From Actinobacillus lignieresii (GTDB taxonomy: Bacteria; Pseudomonadota; Gammaproteobacteria; Enterobacterales; Pasteurellaceae): 64,000 bases of DNA. Position numbers and translations under genes: made by a program. Positions 35,128 to 45,118 of the stretch are shown piece after piece; within the stretch, counting starts at the first letter, position 1; the number at the start of each line of letters is the position of its first letter. The notes under the pieces were generated by a model. It ran no database searches. It was not told where the DNA came from and saw only the letters and a program-made list of their open reading frames with translations. The stretch lies in assembly GCF_900444945.1 (NCBI RefSeq), contig NZ_UFRM01000001.1:1312501-1376500 (forward strand). The letters run 5' to 3'.

Positions 35128-36078
35128 CTATTTCAGTAAAAATCTGTTTGTGGCAATGAGCCGTAACGTCATTAAAGCTAACGCTAAAATTACTGTCGAG
35201 CCGATAATAAACATTACCATTCCTAGCACTGCAATCGGTTTAGCCGATAATTCGCGATAGAAATGTAGTCCTACGCCCGCCATTGAAGCGGCGCCGAACG
35301 AGAAAGACCAAAGCCCCATGGATATGCCGTTTTGCATAATCCACGGTAGTAATTTGGCTAACAATAGGAATTGTAAAAGCCCATAGCCGATAAGCAAATA
35401 AACGAAATTATCTATTTTACCGCCATTTAAGCTAAAGTACGCCGAGCAGCAGACGAAAGCCGGTGCGAACTGAATACCGAACACCGAACGGACTGCCGGC
35501 GGAACGGGTTCTAAATTACGTAAACGTTGTTGTACCGCCGGTTCTAAGCAGAACCAAGAAAATACGCCGGCACCGAGGAAAATCATCCCGAATTCATTTT
35601 GCCCCGCCATACCTAACGCATTGGCACTGACAAAATTCGCCGCCACCAACGGCAAATAAAGTACCGGTGTAGTAGCTTCGGTCGGATGATTACCTTGCCA
35701 CAGCTTACCGATACGCAACATTGCAAAACCTACCTGCCCGATAATGCCGCCGACTAATAAAATACGACTGATTAATAAACTATAGGGCTGAATTGCAATC
35801 GCTATGAGTAATGAAGTAATCATCGTCAGACTGACAAAACAACCCATAATCGGGTGAGCCAGTTCCGCTTTGGCTAACTCGGGATACTTCAGCCATTTAT
35901 AGAGATAAACGCTAATCAAACTTGCCCAAACTAAGCTTGCAACCGCTAAAATCGATTCGCCGATAAATGTCGGAATTGCCAAAATTGTCGCCGCATAACG
36001 CCACGCTAAACCGAGTCCGGCAAGCCCGAGCACCATTCCTAAGTAATTGACCGGAATGGGAAACGTTTTTGTCATCAT
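35128..36078 (-). CDS. tehA: TehA-family dicarboxylate transporter / tellurite-resistance channel
   Basis: 316 aa with ten predicted helices. FPIPVNYLGMVLGLAGLGLAWRY at the N-terminus, YLPLVAANFVSANALG and GLWSFSFGAASMAGVG, which includes the pore-gating Phe region, match H. influenzae TehA, a SLAC1-like anion channel homologue. Start ATG 36078 has AAGGA. No tehB is in the window. Confidence 0.85.
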   Translation of the reverse strand: MMTKTFPIPVNYLGMVLGLAGLGLAWRYAATILAIPTFIGESILAVASLVWASLISVYLYKWLKYPELAKAELAHPIMGCFVSLTMITSLLIAIAIQPYSLLISRILLVGGIIGQVGFAMLRIGKLWQGNHPTEATTPVLYLPLVAANFVSANALGMAGQNEFGMIFLGAGVFSWFCLEPAVQQRLRNLEPVPPAVRSVFGIQFAPAFVCCSAYFSLNGGKIDNFVYLLIGYGLLQFLLLAKLLPWIMQNGISMGLWSFSFGAASMAGVGLHFYRELSAKPIAVLGMVMFIIGSTVILALALMTLRLIATNRFLLK

Positions 36079-36120
36079 GATTCCTTTTTAATCTCTCTGT
36101 TTTTCAAACCGAATAAATGC

Positions 36121-36160
36121 GCAAGCGGTCGTAAATTTTGCCAGATTTACGACCGCTTGC
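36121..36160 (-). terminator. Terminator between the HAD gene and tehA
   Basis: GCAAGCGGTCGTAAAT (36121-36136) pairs exactly with 36145-36160. Confidence 0.8.
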
Positions 36161-36173
36161 GACAAAATGTAAA

Positions 36174-36824
36174 TTAAAGTTGCGCTAAAAATTGCTGATT
36201 GATTTCATTCATTTTCGCTAATTTAAAATCGGCTAACGCCCAATAATTTTCGTGAAAATCTAATTCATTAGGGATCACGATACAGCTCATCGAAGCGGCT
36301 TTCACTGAAATCATACCCGGTTTAGAATCTTCAATGCCGACACATTCGGCAGGCTCGATACCTAAACCTTTCGCCGCCTGTAAATAGACCGCCGGATGCG
36401 GTTTACTGTATGGCAATTCCGCACCGGAGGCGATATAGCTAAAATAGTCCGCAATACTGCAGCTTTCGATAATATTTTCCAACATATAGCGCGGCGATGC
36501 GGAAGCAATCGCGATTTTAATATCATTCTGTGCAAGCAATTCTAGGGTTTCCGCTACGCCGCTCATCAATGGTTTAGCTTTTAAAATATTGCTAATTGCC
36601 GCATCTAACAGCTCTTGAGCCACTTTTTCAATATCTAACGGTTTTTGGTATAACTCACTTGCATAACGTAATACCAGTACGGACGGCATGCCTCGTGTTC
36701 GAGCCAATTCCTGTTCGGTAATCGGAATACCGTAACCGTGTAAAAGCTCCAACTCCGTTTGTTGCCATAACGGCTCGGAATCAATTAATACCCCGTCCAT
36801 ATCAAAAATAAATGCCTTTTTCAT
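36174..36824 (-). CDS. HAD-family sugar phosphatase (HxpB/YniC-like)
   Basis: 216 aa. HAD motifs in order: FDMDGVLIDSEP (nucleophile Asp near 8), IASASPRYM, the Lys in PYSKPHPAVY, and GIEDSKPGM. The cap domain with GMPSVLVLRY resembles HxpB/2-deoxyglucose-6-phosphatase. It likely dephosphorylates hexose phosphates. The substrate is inferred from family only. Confidence 0.85.
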   Translation of the reverse strand: MKKAFIFDMDGVLIDSEPLWQQTELELLHGYGIPITEQELARTRGMPSVLVLRYASELYQKPLDIEKVAQELLDAAISNILKAKPLMSGVAETLELLAQNDIKIAIASASPRYMLENIIESCSIADYFSYIASGAELPYSKPHPAVYLQAAKGLGIEPAECVGIEDSKPGMISVKAASMSCIVIPNELDFHENYWALADFKLAKMNEINQQFLAQL

Positions 36825-37001
36825 CTCTTTCCCCTCACTGTAAATATCGCAAATGAAATATTGTACGAGATCCGACTCTTAAGGTTATAGCAATTATTTC
36901 GTATCTCTTGGCTACGATCAAAAAGCGGTCTGATTTATCGGATTTTTTGCAAAAAAATACCTTGCGATATACAAGGTATAAAATAAACAGAATCCGGCAG
37001 A

Positions 37002-37625
37002 TTATTGCTTCATACAGCATTTTTGGTATTTTTTACCACTGCCGCACGGATAATATAAATATTACTTAACATCTAAACTTTCGCCAATCAGATAAAACTG
37101 TCCGCCGGCAACATAATGTAACGAGCGTAAGTCATTTGTCGCTTGATCAAAAATCCAATGATTATCTTTAAACACGCGATCATCAGCATAAGCCGCTAAT
37201 ACTTTTCCGATAAAAAGATCGTGATCTTGTTGGTTCTCCGGATTACGGATCAATTCGCATAAAATCCAACCGGCGCAACCTTTTACTAACGGAATATCAA
37301 AACCGTCTTGATAAAAAATCTCTACATTATCCAATTTATGCGGATCAGTACGGCGTGAAGTCGAACCGAGTTTCAGTACTAATTCCGCCTGATTTGCCAC
37401 CGGAATTTGAATTGCAAATAAACCGCTTTTCTCTACTAATCCACGAGTAAATGCCTGCTTATCTAACACGGTCGTTACCTTAGAAAGCGGACCGTAATCC
37501 AAGGCACAAGACCAAGCTACCGCCATAACGTTTTCAATATTATCCGCTTTTGCCGACACCAAAGTTGTCGGTCCGATATTAAGTAAACGATATGATTTTT
37601 CAACCGGAACAGAAACAATCGCCAT
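37002..37625 (-). CDS. Flavin reductase family protein, with an out-of-use SEC-C tail after the stop
   Basis: The protein runs from ATG 37625 (GAGG upstream) to the TAA at 37062, 187 aa. SYRLLNIGPTTLVSAKADN, NVMAVAWSCALDYGPLSKVT and GCAGWILCELI fit the FMN-binding flavin reductase/HpaC-like fold. Directly after the TAA, in the same frame, come 19 codons ending at 37002 that spell a SEC-C zinc motif, PCGSGKKYQKCCMKQ, in which the first metal Cys is replaced by Tyr. The original protein probably carried this tail. Confidence 0.75.
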
Positions 37626-37662
37626 TTTTTCCTCGTGAATAAGCTTAAATCTAAGTGAATAA

Positions 37663-37703
37663 AACAAGCGGTCAGATTTACAAAATTTTCTACAAATCCG
37701 ACC
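37663..37703. terminator. Paired uptake-signal hairpin between the ABC gene and flavin reductase
   Basis: ACAAGCGGTCAGATTT (37663-37678) faces AAATCCGACCGCTTG with one mismatch. It lies after the ABC exporter gene stop. Confidence 0.65.
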
Positions 37704-37711
37704 GCTTGCGA

Positions 37712-39556
37712 TTAATGAATATCTTCGGCTAAAAAGCCACCGCTTTGGTGTGCCCAAAGTTTAGCGTAAACGCCGTTTTGTGCCAATAATTCTTCGTGGC
37801 TGCCTTGTTCCACAATTTCACCTTTATCCAACACAATCAGTCTATCCATCGCCATAATGGTTGAAAGACGGTGAGCGATTGCCACTACCGTTTTACCGTC
37901 CATTAACTCGGTTAAGTTTTCTTGAATAGCCGCTTCCACTTCCGAATCCAACGCACTGGTTGCTTCGTCCAATAATAGAATCGGCGCATCTTTTAACATC
38001 ACTCGCGCAATCGCAATACGTTGGCGCTGACCGCCGGAAAGTTTTACGCCTCGCTCACCCACGTGCGCATCAAAACCGGTTCTGCCTTTCGCGTCTTGTA
38101 GATTCGGGATAAATTCCGCCGCTGCCGCTTTTTCTACCGCTTTCAGCATTTCTTCCTCGGTCGCATTCGGACGACCGTAAAGTAAGTTTTCACGTACCGA
38201 GCGATGTAATAACGAAGTATCTTGTGTCACTAAACCGATTTGTGAGCGAAGGCTCTCTTGGGTAATATCTCGTACGTTTTGCCCGTCAATCGTAATTGAA
38301 CCGTTTTGAATATCGTAAAAACGTAGCAATAAGTTCGTGAGCGTGGATTTACCTGCACCGCTACGTCCGACTAAACCGACTTTTTCACCGGCTTTAATGG
38401 TTAATTCAAAATCTTTAAGTAACGGTTTTTTCGGATCATACGCAAAATTGACGTGTTCAAATTTAATTTCTCCTTTGCTAACTTCAAGTGGTTTTGCATC
38501 CGCTTTATCCACCACCGTATGCGGTTTTGATAAGGTTTGCATACCGTCTTGCACCGTGCCTAAGTTTTCGAATAAACGGGCAAACTCCCACATAATCCAT
38601 TGTGATAAGCCTTTAATACGTAAAGCTAATGCGGTTGAAGTGGCAATCGCACCGGCAGTAACTAATTCTGCACCCCATAACCATAAACCGATACCGGCGG
38701 TTGCAACGATTAAACCGATACTCATTGCATTGGTAAGTGTTTCGATGATGGTCACCAAACGCATTTGTTTATGTACGGTAACCATAAATTCCTGCATTGA
38801 TTCTTTCGCATAAGCCGACTCACGATTGCCATGCGAGAACAGTTTTACCGTGGCGATATTTGAATACGCATCGGTAATACGACCGGTCATTAAGCTGCGT
38901 GCATCAGATTGTTCTTGTGCAGCTTCCGCCAATTTCGGTACGAAAATGCGGATCGTCACCGCCAATGCAATCACCCATAGAATAAACGGTAAAAATAACC
39001 AACCGTCAAACTGTAAAAGGATAACACTGGAAGTCGTTAGATAAACCGCAACATAGACCAACATATCGGCACAGGTCATAATCACATCACGCACGGCAAG
39101 GGCGGTTTGCATCACTTTCGCCGAAACTCGTCCGGCAAATTCGTCTTGATAAAAGCCCATACTCTGACCGAGCATTAAGCGGTGGAAATTCCAGCGCAAA
39201 CGCATTGGGAACACACCTTGTAACGACTGGAAACGGATGCTACTCGCTAAAAAGACGAATAAAATCCCTAACAAGGCGATGCAAAACATCGCAATAATAC
39301 TACCGCTTTTCTCCGCCCAAAGTTGTGCCGGAGTATATTGCGCCACCCAATCGACTAATTCGCCCATAAATTGAAACAACACCGCTTCGATAATCCCGAC
39401 TGCAGCGACTAACACGGTCAGCATAACTAAATAGCCTCGCATGCCTTTAGTCGCTTCAAAAATAAACGGGATTATTCCCGATTTGGGCGTTTTCGGCGGT
39501 GCTTCGGGGTAAGTCTCTACCCTTGCTTCAAACCAACTAAAAATTTTGTTGAACAT
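37712..39556 (-). CDS. ABC exporter with fused membrane and ATPase domains
   Basis: 614 aa half-transporter. Residues about 40-330 form a six-helix exporter domain. The ATPase follows: Walker A GLVGRSGAGKST (about 395-406), signature [18 protein letters not shown], Walker B APILLLDEATSALDSE and the H-loop AHRLSTI. The architecture matches the MdlB/MsbA group of lipid or multidrug exporters, working as a homodimer in the inner membrane. Substrate unknown. Confidence 0.85.
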   Translation of the reverse strand: MFNKIFSWFEARVETYPEAPPKTPKSGIIPFIFEATKGMRGYLVMLTVLVAAVGIIEAVLFQFMGELVDWVAQYTPAQLWAEKSGSIIAMFCIALLGILFVFLASSIRFQSLQGVFPMRLRWNFHRLMLGQSMGFYQDEFAGRVSAKVMQTALAVRDVIMTCADMLVYVAVYLTTSSVILLQFDGWLFLPFILWVIALAVTIRIFVPKLAEAAQEQSDARSLMTGRITDAYSNIATVKLFSHGNRESAYAKESMQEFMVTVHKQMRLVTIIETLTNAMSIGLIVATAGIGLWLWGAELVTAGAIATSTALALRIKGLSQWIMWEFARLFENLGTVQDGMQTLSKPHTVVDKADAKPLEVSKGEIKFEHVNFAYDPKKPLLKDFELTIKAGEKVGLVGRSGAGKSTLTNLLLRFYDIQNGSITIDGQNVRDITQESLRSQIGLVTQDTSLLHRSVRENLLYGRPNATEEEMLKAVEKAAAAEFIPNLQDAKGRTGFDAHVGERGVKLSGGQRQRIAIARVMLKDAPILLLDEATSALDSEVEAAIQENLTELMDGKTVVAIAHRLSTIMAMDRLIVLDKGEIVEQGSHEELLAQNGVYAKLWAHQSGGFLAEDIH

Positions 39557-39625
39557 CTTACTTTCCTGAAAAAACTAAAAGACGCCATAAGCGTCTGTCA
39601 AAGATTAAAATATATTTTTAAGAAG

Positions 39626-39655
39626 AAAAAGACGTAATAAACATTACGCCTTTTT
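39626..39655 (-). terminator. luxS terminator
   Basis: AAAAAGACGTAAT (39626-39638) pairs with ATTACGCCTTTTT (39643-39655); on the minus strand a T run ends the hairpin. A second small hairpin (GACGC/GCGTC at 39581-39595) lies further toward the ABC gene. Confidence 0.75.
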
Positions 39656-39661
39656 GAAGGA

Positions 39662-40171
39662 TTATGGATTTAATAATTTCTCATCAAGCGCTAAATCTTC
39701 GTTACGGTTTACGCCGATACCCTTGGCTAACACATCACGAGCGATTTGATGCGCTTCTTCAAGCGAATGCTCTTTATAAGAGCCGCATTGATATTCGTTT
39801 AATTCCGGAATTTTTGACACGTCCGGTACTTTATTTAAAGCATCTTCCATCGATTTTGTCCACGCCGAAACCACATCCGCTTCGCTTGGCGCACCGATTA
39901 ACGACATATAGAAACCGGTACGGCACCCCATCGGCGAAATATCAATAATTTCTACACTTTCACTATTTAAATGATCACGCATAAAGCCGGCAAATAAGTG
40001 TTCCATCGTGTGGATACCACGCACCGGTAAAATATCAATATTCGGACGGCAAAAACGTAAATCGAATACGGTAATCGTATCGCCCTTCGGCGTCGTCATC
40101 GTTTTTGCAACACGCACTGCCGGTGCGTTCATACGAGTGTGATCCACTTTAAAGCTATCTAATAAAGGCAT
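39662..40171 (-). CDS. luxS: S-ribosylhomocysteine lyase (AI-2 synthesis)
   Basis: 169 aa, standard length. The metal-binding HTMEH (about 55-59) with [22 protein letters not shown], and the active-site Cys in MGCRTGFYM are intact. LuxS cleaves S-ribosylhomocysteine to homocysteine and DPD, the precursor of autoinducer-2, in the activated methyl cycle. Single-gene unit with its own terminator. Confidence 0.98.
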   Translation of the reverse strand: MPLLDSFKVDHTRMNAPAVRVAKTMTTPKGDTITVFDLRFCRPNIDILPVRGIHTMEHLFAGFMRDHLNSESVEIIDISPMGCRTGFYMSLIGAPSEADVVSAWTKSMEDALNKVPDVSKIPELNEYQCGSYKEHSLEEAHQIARDVLAKGIGVNRNEDLALDEKLLNP

Positions 40172-40225
40172 TTTTTACTCCAATTTAAAACTTAAAGGGG
40201 TAAGGTGATTACCCCATATCTGAAA

Positions 40226-42892
40226 TTATTCTGCGATTCCTTGATCCCATTCAAGCGCTTCTTGCGGAATCTTACGTTGTAATAAGAAGTGGCGATTCGG
40301 TTTTGCTTGCGGCTGCACCACTCTGCCCGATGGCGTCGAGAATTCAATACCACCTTTTAATAACTGCGACATCGTTCCCGAATTCATACTCACCCCTTGT
40401 AGGCTGACATCCATGGTATAGCCGGAAGCCGCCCAGAATTCGGTATTATTACGCACCAAATGTTGGTATTTACTTTCGATACTCAAGTGAATCATCACTC
40501 TGTCGCCTAATTCACTTAGATTTAGACGTTTCACAATCCCCACTTGCATCCCTCGGTAAAGTACCGGCGCATCCGCTTCAATCCCACGCGCATCACTGGT
40601 TTCCACAATCACCGGGAAGCCGTTCGCATAAATGGTTTTGTTGGTATCGGTATCGCTTAAACTAAATTGCGTTTTACGATTGCCGTTGCCCGCATCGACA
40701 TTAATGTAATTTTGTAACGCCGCATCAATATTTTTAACGCCGCTGGTGGTAATTTCCGGCGAGATTGCACTAAATCGGCTGCCTTCTTTCGCCACCAAAG
40801 CATAATATTGGCTATCAATGTAAGCGGTCGCTTTTATCTGTTTTTTTGCATTTTGCAACTCAAGCGATTCAATCTGACCGATGGTTAATCCCATATATTT
40901 GATGTCCATACCTTTTGAGAGTTTGGAGGCGTCTTTCGCAATTAAAGTAATACGGGTATTACCTGAAGTTGCTTTTGCTTGGCTGGCATATAAGGTTTTA
41001 TCGCCTTTAGTGCCGCCGTTATCAAAGCTGATTGCACCTTTCAGAGTACGCATAAGCGGTGCGGCTTGCACGTTTAAACCTTTCATTGAAAGCTCGGCAG
41101 ATACCGCCGGCTCAATCCAGAAACGGCTTTTATCACTGAGTAAATGGCGATATGCCGGCTCAACAAATAAATCGACATCAAATTTGTTTTTTTGCGGGCG
41201 TACTTTCAGCACTTCGCCGATTTGGAAATTTCGATAAAGCACTACAGAACCTTTATCAATGCCGGACAAATCGTTAGCCGATAAGGTTAAGGTCGTTTTT
41301 TTCTCATCATCAATAATACCGGCTTCAGCACTTTCAACATCTTTATAAAGCGGGTACTGCTTTTTCGCTTCGCCCTGCGCTTTGTTCGTCAGTAAACGAA
41401 TACCGCCTTTTAACCAGTCGCTTGGCGAACCGGCTTGCACTCGCATCCCATCTAAGCCGACCGATACATCTAAATTTGAAATTGCCACAAATTTACTGTT
41501 AGCGGCAACTAAATGGCGATAAGGCGGATAAATAATCCCTTGGAAAGTAACCCCTTCTAACGTTAAAGTACGTTTGAGCAATTCGCCGATTTGTACGTCG
41601 TTATAGTAAATGCCTTGTCCTTGATCAACGCTATATGATTGCGGTGCGGTAAAAGTTAGTGCCAGTAAATTCGGGCGAGAAAGTAAATAATCCGCTTCCT
41701 TCTGCACTTCAAATTCGAGTTTAGGCTCGCCTTTGCCCGCACTAATATCAAAGTAAATCCCTCGTAGCAACTCTCCGACTTTACTGATTTGTTCTTTATT
41801 TAACGCAAACTTAGGTTCTTTTAGCAAAATTTTAGTACCGCTTTTAAATAAATCCACATGATTCGGATCAATTAACAGCGTACCTCGCGCCATACCTTTC
41901 GCTAACGGCTTACTTTCCATTTTGGCGTCTTTTTCATCACTCGGCGCCGATAAAGCTAAACCGGAAAGCACGCCGACTTGGATATTCTGATAGAAAACCG
42001 GCGTTTCATTCACTTTTAAATTCGGCATTATCGGCATAACGACATGGATTTCTTTACCTCGTTGCGCCGATTTTAAACTTTCGTATAGCGTAAACTTTTG
42101 TCCCTGCTCGGCAATCTTTGATTCATCCGGAGAATCAAAAGCTACCGCACCTTGTACTACCGAAGCAATACTATCGACATTTACCGATACGCCGGATAAA
42201 CCGATATTGGCGTTAATCCCGCTGATATTCCAAAAGTGGCTATCTTGTTTTACTAAGTTGGCATATTTTTTATCAATTACGACATCAATTTCGACTTTCT
42301 TTTGATCAGTAGTAAAACGATAATCCGCAATACTTCCCACCGGTACTTTACGGAAATAAACGCTTGCGCCGACCGTAATCGAGCCGAGATCATCCGAAAT
42401 CAAACGGATCAATAAATCGCCGTCGGTTACCGCCACTGTCGGCGGTTCTTCTTCCGCAATAAATTCGTTGCTGCTTTTTCCTTCGCCCGGTAACAGCGTA
42501 ATATAGTTACCGGAAACCAACGCGTCTAAGCCCGATACGCCGGCAATCGAGGCACTCGGTTTTACCAACCAGAATTTGGTTTGTTCTCGTAATACGGATT
42601 TGGCTTCGGGATTCACTTCCGCTTGCACTTCGACTTTTTTAAGATCTTCTACAAAATAGACTTTTTTCACTTGCCCTATCTGCAAACCTTGGTAGCGAAT
42701 GACGGTTTTTCCTGCGGTGATCCCGTCGCCTTCGTTGAAACGAATCGTGATCATTTCGCCCTGCTCTTTAAGGATCTGGAAAAATAGCAATCCGCCAATC
42801 ACGAAAGCAACGATTGGTAGTAACCAAAAAGGTGAGATTTTACGAGGCTGTCGAACCTTGGCCTCTACAGGCTGTGAAATATTATCCGTCAT
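40226..42892 (-). CDS. letB: Seven-MCE-domain intermembrane lipid transport protein (LetB/YebT)
   Basis: 888 aa, close to E. coli LetB (877). One N-terminal membrane anchor (ISPFWLLPIVAFVIGGLLFF) is followed by seven MCE repeats, each with a variant of the VLYRGMQVG motif: about GKTVIRYQGLQIG, ASVYFRKVPVG, TPVFYQNIQVG, QGIYYNDVQIG, SVVLYRNFQIG, MDIKYMGLTIG and APVLYRGMQVG. Stacked rings form a periplasmic tunnel for phospholipids between the membranes. The usual partner letA (yebS) is not next to it: fur with its terminator lies upstream. Confidence 0.95.
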   Translation of the reverse strand: MTDNISQPVEAKVRQPRKISPFWLLPIVAFVIGGLLFFQILKEQGEMITIRFNEGDGITAGKTVIRYQGLQIGQVKKVYFVEDLKKVEVQAEVNPEAKSVLREQTKFWLVKPSASIAGVSGLDALVSGNYITLLPGEGKSSNEFIAEEEPPTVAVTDGDLLIRLISDDLGSITVGASVYFRKVPVGSIADYRFTTDQKKVEIDVVIDKKYANLVKQDSHFWNISGINANIGLSGVSVNVDSIASVVQGAVAFDSPDESKIAEQGQKFTLYESLKSAQRGKEIHVVMPIMPNLKVNETPVFYQNIQVGVLSGLALSAPSDEKDAKMESKPLAKGMARGTLLIDPNHVDLFKSGTKILLKEPKFALNKEQISKVGELLRGIYFDISAGKGEPKLEFEVQKEADYLLSRPNLLALTFTAPQSYSVDQGQGIYYNDVQIGELLKRTLTLEGVTFQGIIYPPYRHLVAANSKFVAISNLDVSVGLDGMRVQAGSPSDWLKGGIRLLTNKAQGEAKKQYPLYKDVESAEAGIIDDEKKTTLTLSANDLSGIDKGSVVLYRNFQIGEVLKVRPQKNKFDVDLFVEPAYRHLLSDKSRFWIEPAVSAELSMKGLNVQAAPLMRTLKGAISFDNGGTKGDKTLYASQAKATSGNTRITLIAKDASKLSKGMDIKYMGLTIGQIESLELQNAKKQIKATAYIDSQYYALVAKEGSRFSAISPEITTSGVKNIDAALQNYINVDAGNGNRKTQFSLSDTDTNKTIYANGFPVIVETSDARGIEADAPVLYRGMQVGIVKRLNLSELGDRVMIHLSIESKYQHLVRNNTEFWAASGYTMDVSLQGVSMNSGTMSQLLKGGIEFSTPSGRVVQPQAKPNRHFLLQRKIPQEALEWDQGIAE

Positions 42893-42983
42893 TAAATCGA
42901 GGTCTCTTTCAGATAGCGGTCGTTTTTACTAAAAATTTTACAAAATCAACCGCTTAATTTCATGTCCTTTAGATAACACAAAA

Positions 42984-43006
42984 CCGAAGGCCTGAAAAAC
43001 CTTCGG
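42984..43006 (-). terminator. fur terminator
   Basis: CCGAAGG (42984-42990) pairs with CCTTCGG (43000-43006); on the minus strand GGTTTTGTG follows. Confidence 0.7.
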
Positions 43007-43040
43007 TATATGTCTGCTTTATACTGAACGATAAGATAAA

Positions 43041-43490
43041 TTATTTTTTATCTTTTGAAGAATCACAATGTGAAATATCGCTACATTTCGCATAGAGATA
43101 TAAACTGTGCGTCGCTAATTTCATACCGTGCTGTTCGCTGATTTCACGCTGACGGCGTTCGATATCCGGATCTTTAAACTCGAATACCTTACCGCAATCC
43201 ATACAGATAATATGATCGTGTTCTTGCTCTACGTTAAGCTCGAATACCGCTTTATTCGCATCAAAGTTATGGCGAAGTAAAATACCGACCTCTTCAAATT
43301 GGTTTAATACGCGGTAAACCGTTGCCAAACCGATATCGGAACCCTGCTCTAATAAAATTTTATAAATATCCTCGGCAGAAAAATGTTGCATTTGTTCGCG
43401 ATGTTGCTGCATTAACGCAAGGATGGTCAAACGAGGCTCAGTAACTTTCAAACCTACACTTTTAAGAAGTTTTGCATTTTCTTCAGACAT
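43041..43490 (-). CDS. fur: Ferric uptake regulator
   Basis: 149 aa. The winged helix (LKVTEPRLTILALM, then IGLATVYRVLNQFEEVGIL) and the metal sites HDHIICMDCGKVFEF and CSDISHCD are all present. Fur binds Fe(II) and represses iron acquisition genes. Gene order fur, fldA, ybfE, all leftward, matches enterobacteria. The 28-bp gap to fldA suggests cotranscription. Confidence 0.97.
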   Translation of the reverse strand: MSEENAKLLKSVGLKVTEPRLTILALMQQHREQMQHFSAEDIYKILLEQGSDIGLATVYRVLNQFEEVGILLRHNFDANKAVFELNVEQEHDHIICMDCGKVFEFKDPDIERRQREISEQHGMKLATHSLYLYAKCSDISHCDSSKDKK

Positions 43491-43518
43491 AACTTGTTAC
43501 CCTTCTCTCTTATATTCA

Positions 43519-44043
43519 TTATGCTAACTGATCTAAGCACATCTCATCAAAGATCTGTTTACACCAACGGTTTACACGTTCACCGGTTAATTCCGGTTGG
43601 CGATCTTCATCAATACATAAACCGACAAATGTATTTTCGTCCACTAACGCTTGCGATACTTCAAAGCTATAACCTTCCGTCGGCCAATATCCTACAATCA
43701 CACCGCCGTTTTGCTCAACGACATCGCGAATGGTTCCCATCGCATCACAGAAATATTCCGCATAATCTTCTTGGTCACCGCAACCGAAGATACCGATGAC
43801 TTTACCGCTAAAATCGATTTCTTTTAGCGTCGGCATAAAATCATCCCAATCCGCTTGAGATTCGCCGTAATACCATGTCGGAATACCTAAAAGTAAGAAA
43901 TCGTACGCTTCAATATCTTCTTTAGCACTTTTTGCGATATCGCGTACATCGATTAAATTCGCACCGATTTCTTTTTGAATCATTTTTGCAATGTTTTCTG
44001 TATTACCAGTATCGCTACCGTAGAATAAACCTACTACTGCCAT
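43519..44043 (-). CDS. fldA: Flavodoxin
   Basis: 174 aa long-chain flavodoxin. The FMN phosphate loop is FYGSDTGNTENIA (residues 7-19). GIPTWYYGESQADWDDF and GCGDQEDYAEYFCDAMG hold the FMN-stacking Trp and Tyr. It carries electrons for radical-SAM enzymes and other reductases. It lies between ybfE and fur. Confidence 0.97.
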   Translation of the reverse strand: MAVVGLFYGSDTGNTENIAKMIQKEIGANLIDVRDIAKSAKEDIEAYDFLLLGIPTWYYGESQADWDDFMPTLKEIDFSGKVIGIFGCGDQEDYAEYFCDAMGTIRDVVEQNGGVIVGYWPTEGYSFEVSQALVDENTFVGLCIDEDRQPELTGERVNRWCKQIFDEMCLDQLA

Positions 44044-44064
44044 TTGAATTTACCTATTTTCTCT

Positions 44065-44358
44065 CTAATCAGTCTGATGACTATGAATATAGTCATTTAA
44101 AATAATTTCGATTAACTGTCCGCGTGTTACTCCGCGTTGCGACGCTTCATCCTCAAGAGTCTGGACTAAATCCGCATGTAATTTTAACTCTACACGTTTT
44201 AAGCCGGACGAACGATCTCGTTTCAGCTGATTACGTTTATTAATACGAACTTGTTGTTCTCTACTTAACGGATTGGTACGGGGTCGCCCGACTTTTGGCA
44301 CGGTTGCGAACAGATCTAAGGTTATACAATCTGCATCCTGTTTTGCCATTTGTTCCAC
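44065..44358 (-). CDS. ybfE: YbfE-type small DNA-binding-like protein
   Basis: 97 aa. The C-terminal half (GLKRVELKLHADLVQTLEDEA, GVTRGQLIEIILNDYI) looks like a ribbon-helix-helix (CopG-like) fold. The N-terminus has an RPRTNPLSREQQ stretch typical of YbfE, a LexA-regulated protein in E. coli. I see no LexA box upstream here. Position before fldA-fur is conserved. Function unknown. Confidence 0.8.
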   Translation of the reverse strand: MEQMAKQDADCITLDLFATVPKVGRPRTNPLSREQQVRINKRNQLKRDRSSGLKRVELKLHADLVQTLEDEASQRGVTRGQLIEIILNDYIHSHQTD

Positions 44359-44557
44359 ACGAAAAGATATTTGCCTATCATTCTAATAGACAAGTCTAAT
44401 TGAGAATGAGAAGCTACTTACTAATAAGGCGACACTATATCACACTAATTTAATCTTGAAAATTGTACGCCCTAAATTTAATCCGGATTTTCAAAACTTT
44501 CCGTAACGATTATTATTCTTTATTTAAAATTACAAAAAACGGTAAAAATTCGACCGC

Positions 44558-45034
44558 TTATTCCTCCTTAATATCGGCAAAAGTTGCATTGAGCAAACTT
44601 GCCAAATCTTGCGGTGCAAGCTCTACGTCCAACCCGCGTTTACCGCCGGAAACAAACATCGTGGCAAATTGTTGTGCGGAACTGTCAATCACGGTGGTTA
44701 AACGTTTTTTCTGTCCGAGCGGGCTGATTCCCCCTAATAAATAGCCGGTTGTTTTTTGGGCGATATCTTTATCCGCCATTTCCACTTTTTTCACGCCGAG
44801 CGCACTTGCCGCTCGTTTTAAATTCAAGGTATGCGAAACCGGCACCACCATCACGGCTAATTTTTTCTGATCGCCGTTTTCCGCCACCAATAAGGTCTTA
44901 AATGTCTGATTGGCATCAATGCCCAATTTTTCCACCGCTTCTTGTCCGAAATTGGTGTTATTCGGATCGTGTTCGTAAGGATGAAGCCTATGTGCAATTT
45001 TTTGCTTTTTTAATAAATTTATTGCCGGGGTCAT
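44558..45034 (-). CDS. ybaK: Cys-tRNA(Pro)/Cys-tRNA(Cys) deacylase YbaK
   Basis: 158 aa YbaK/EbsC-family editing domain. Key regions are [41 protein letters not shown] (the conserved Lys) and [21 protein letters not shown]. It hydrolyses mischarged Cys-tRNA(Pro) in trans. It is divergent from usg. Confidence 0.95.
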   Translation of the reverse strand: MTPAINLLKKQKIAHRLHPYEHDPNNTNFGQEAVEKLGIDANQTFKTLLVAENGDQKKLAVMVVPVSHTLNLKRAASALGVKKVEMADKDIAQKTTGYLLGGISPLGQKKRLTTVIDSSAQQFATMFVSGGKRGLDVELAPQDLASLLNATFADIKEE

Positions 45035-45118
45035 TAGTTTTTCCTCTTAAAAATATGTACAATTACTCCCTTTGTGTGCGTTACGCCAAATCAAGCGTAT
45101 AAAAAGGAGCAACTACTT

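Noticed and set aside
44395..44420. Fur-box-like TGAGAATGAGAAG upstream of ybfE-fldA-fur
   Set aside because: Too few matches to the 19-bp Fur consensus to call.
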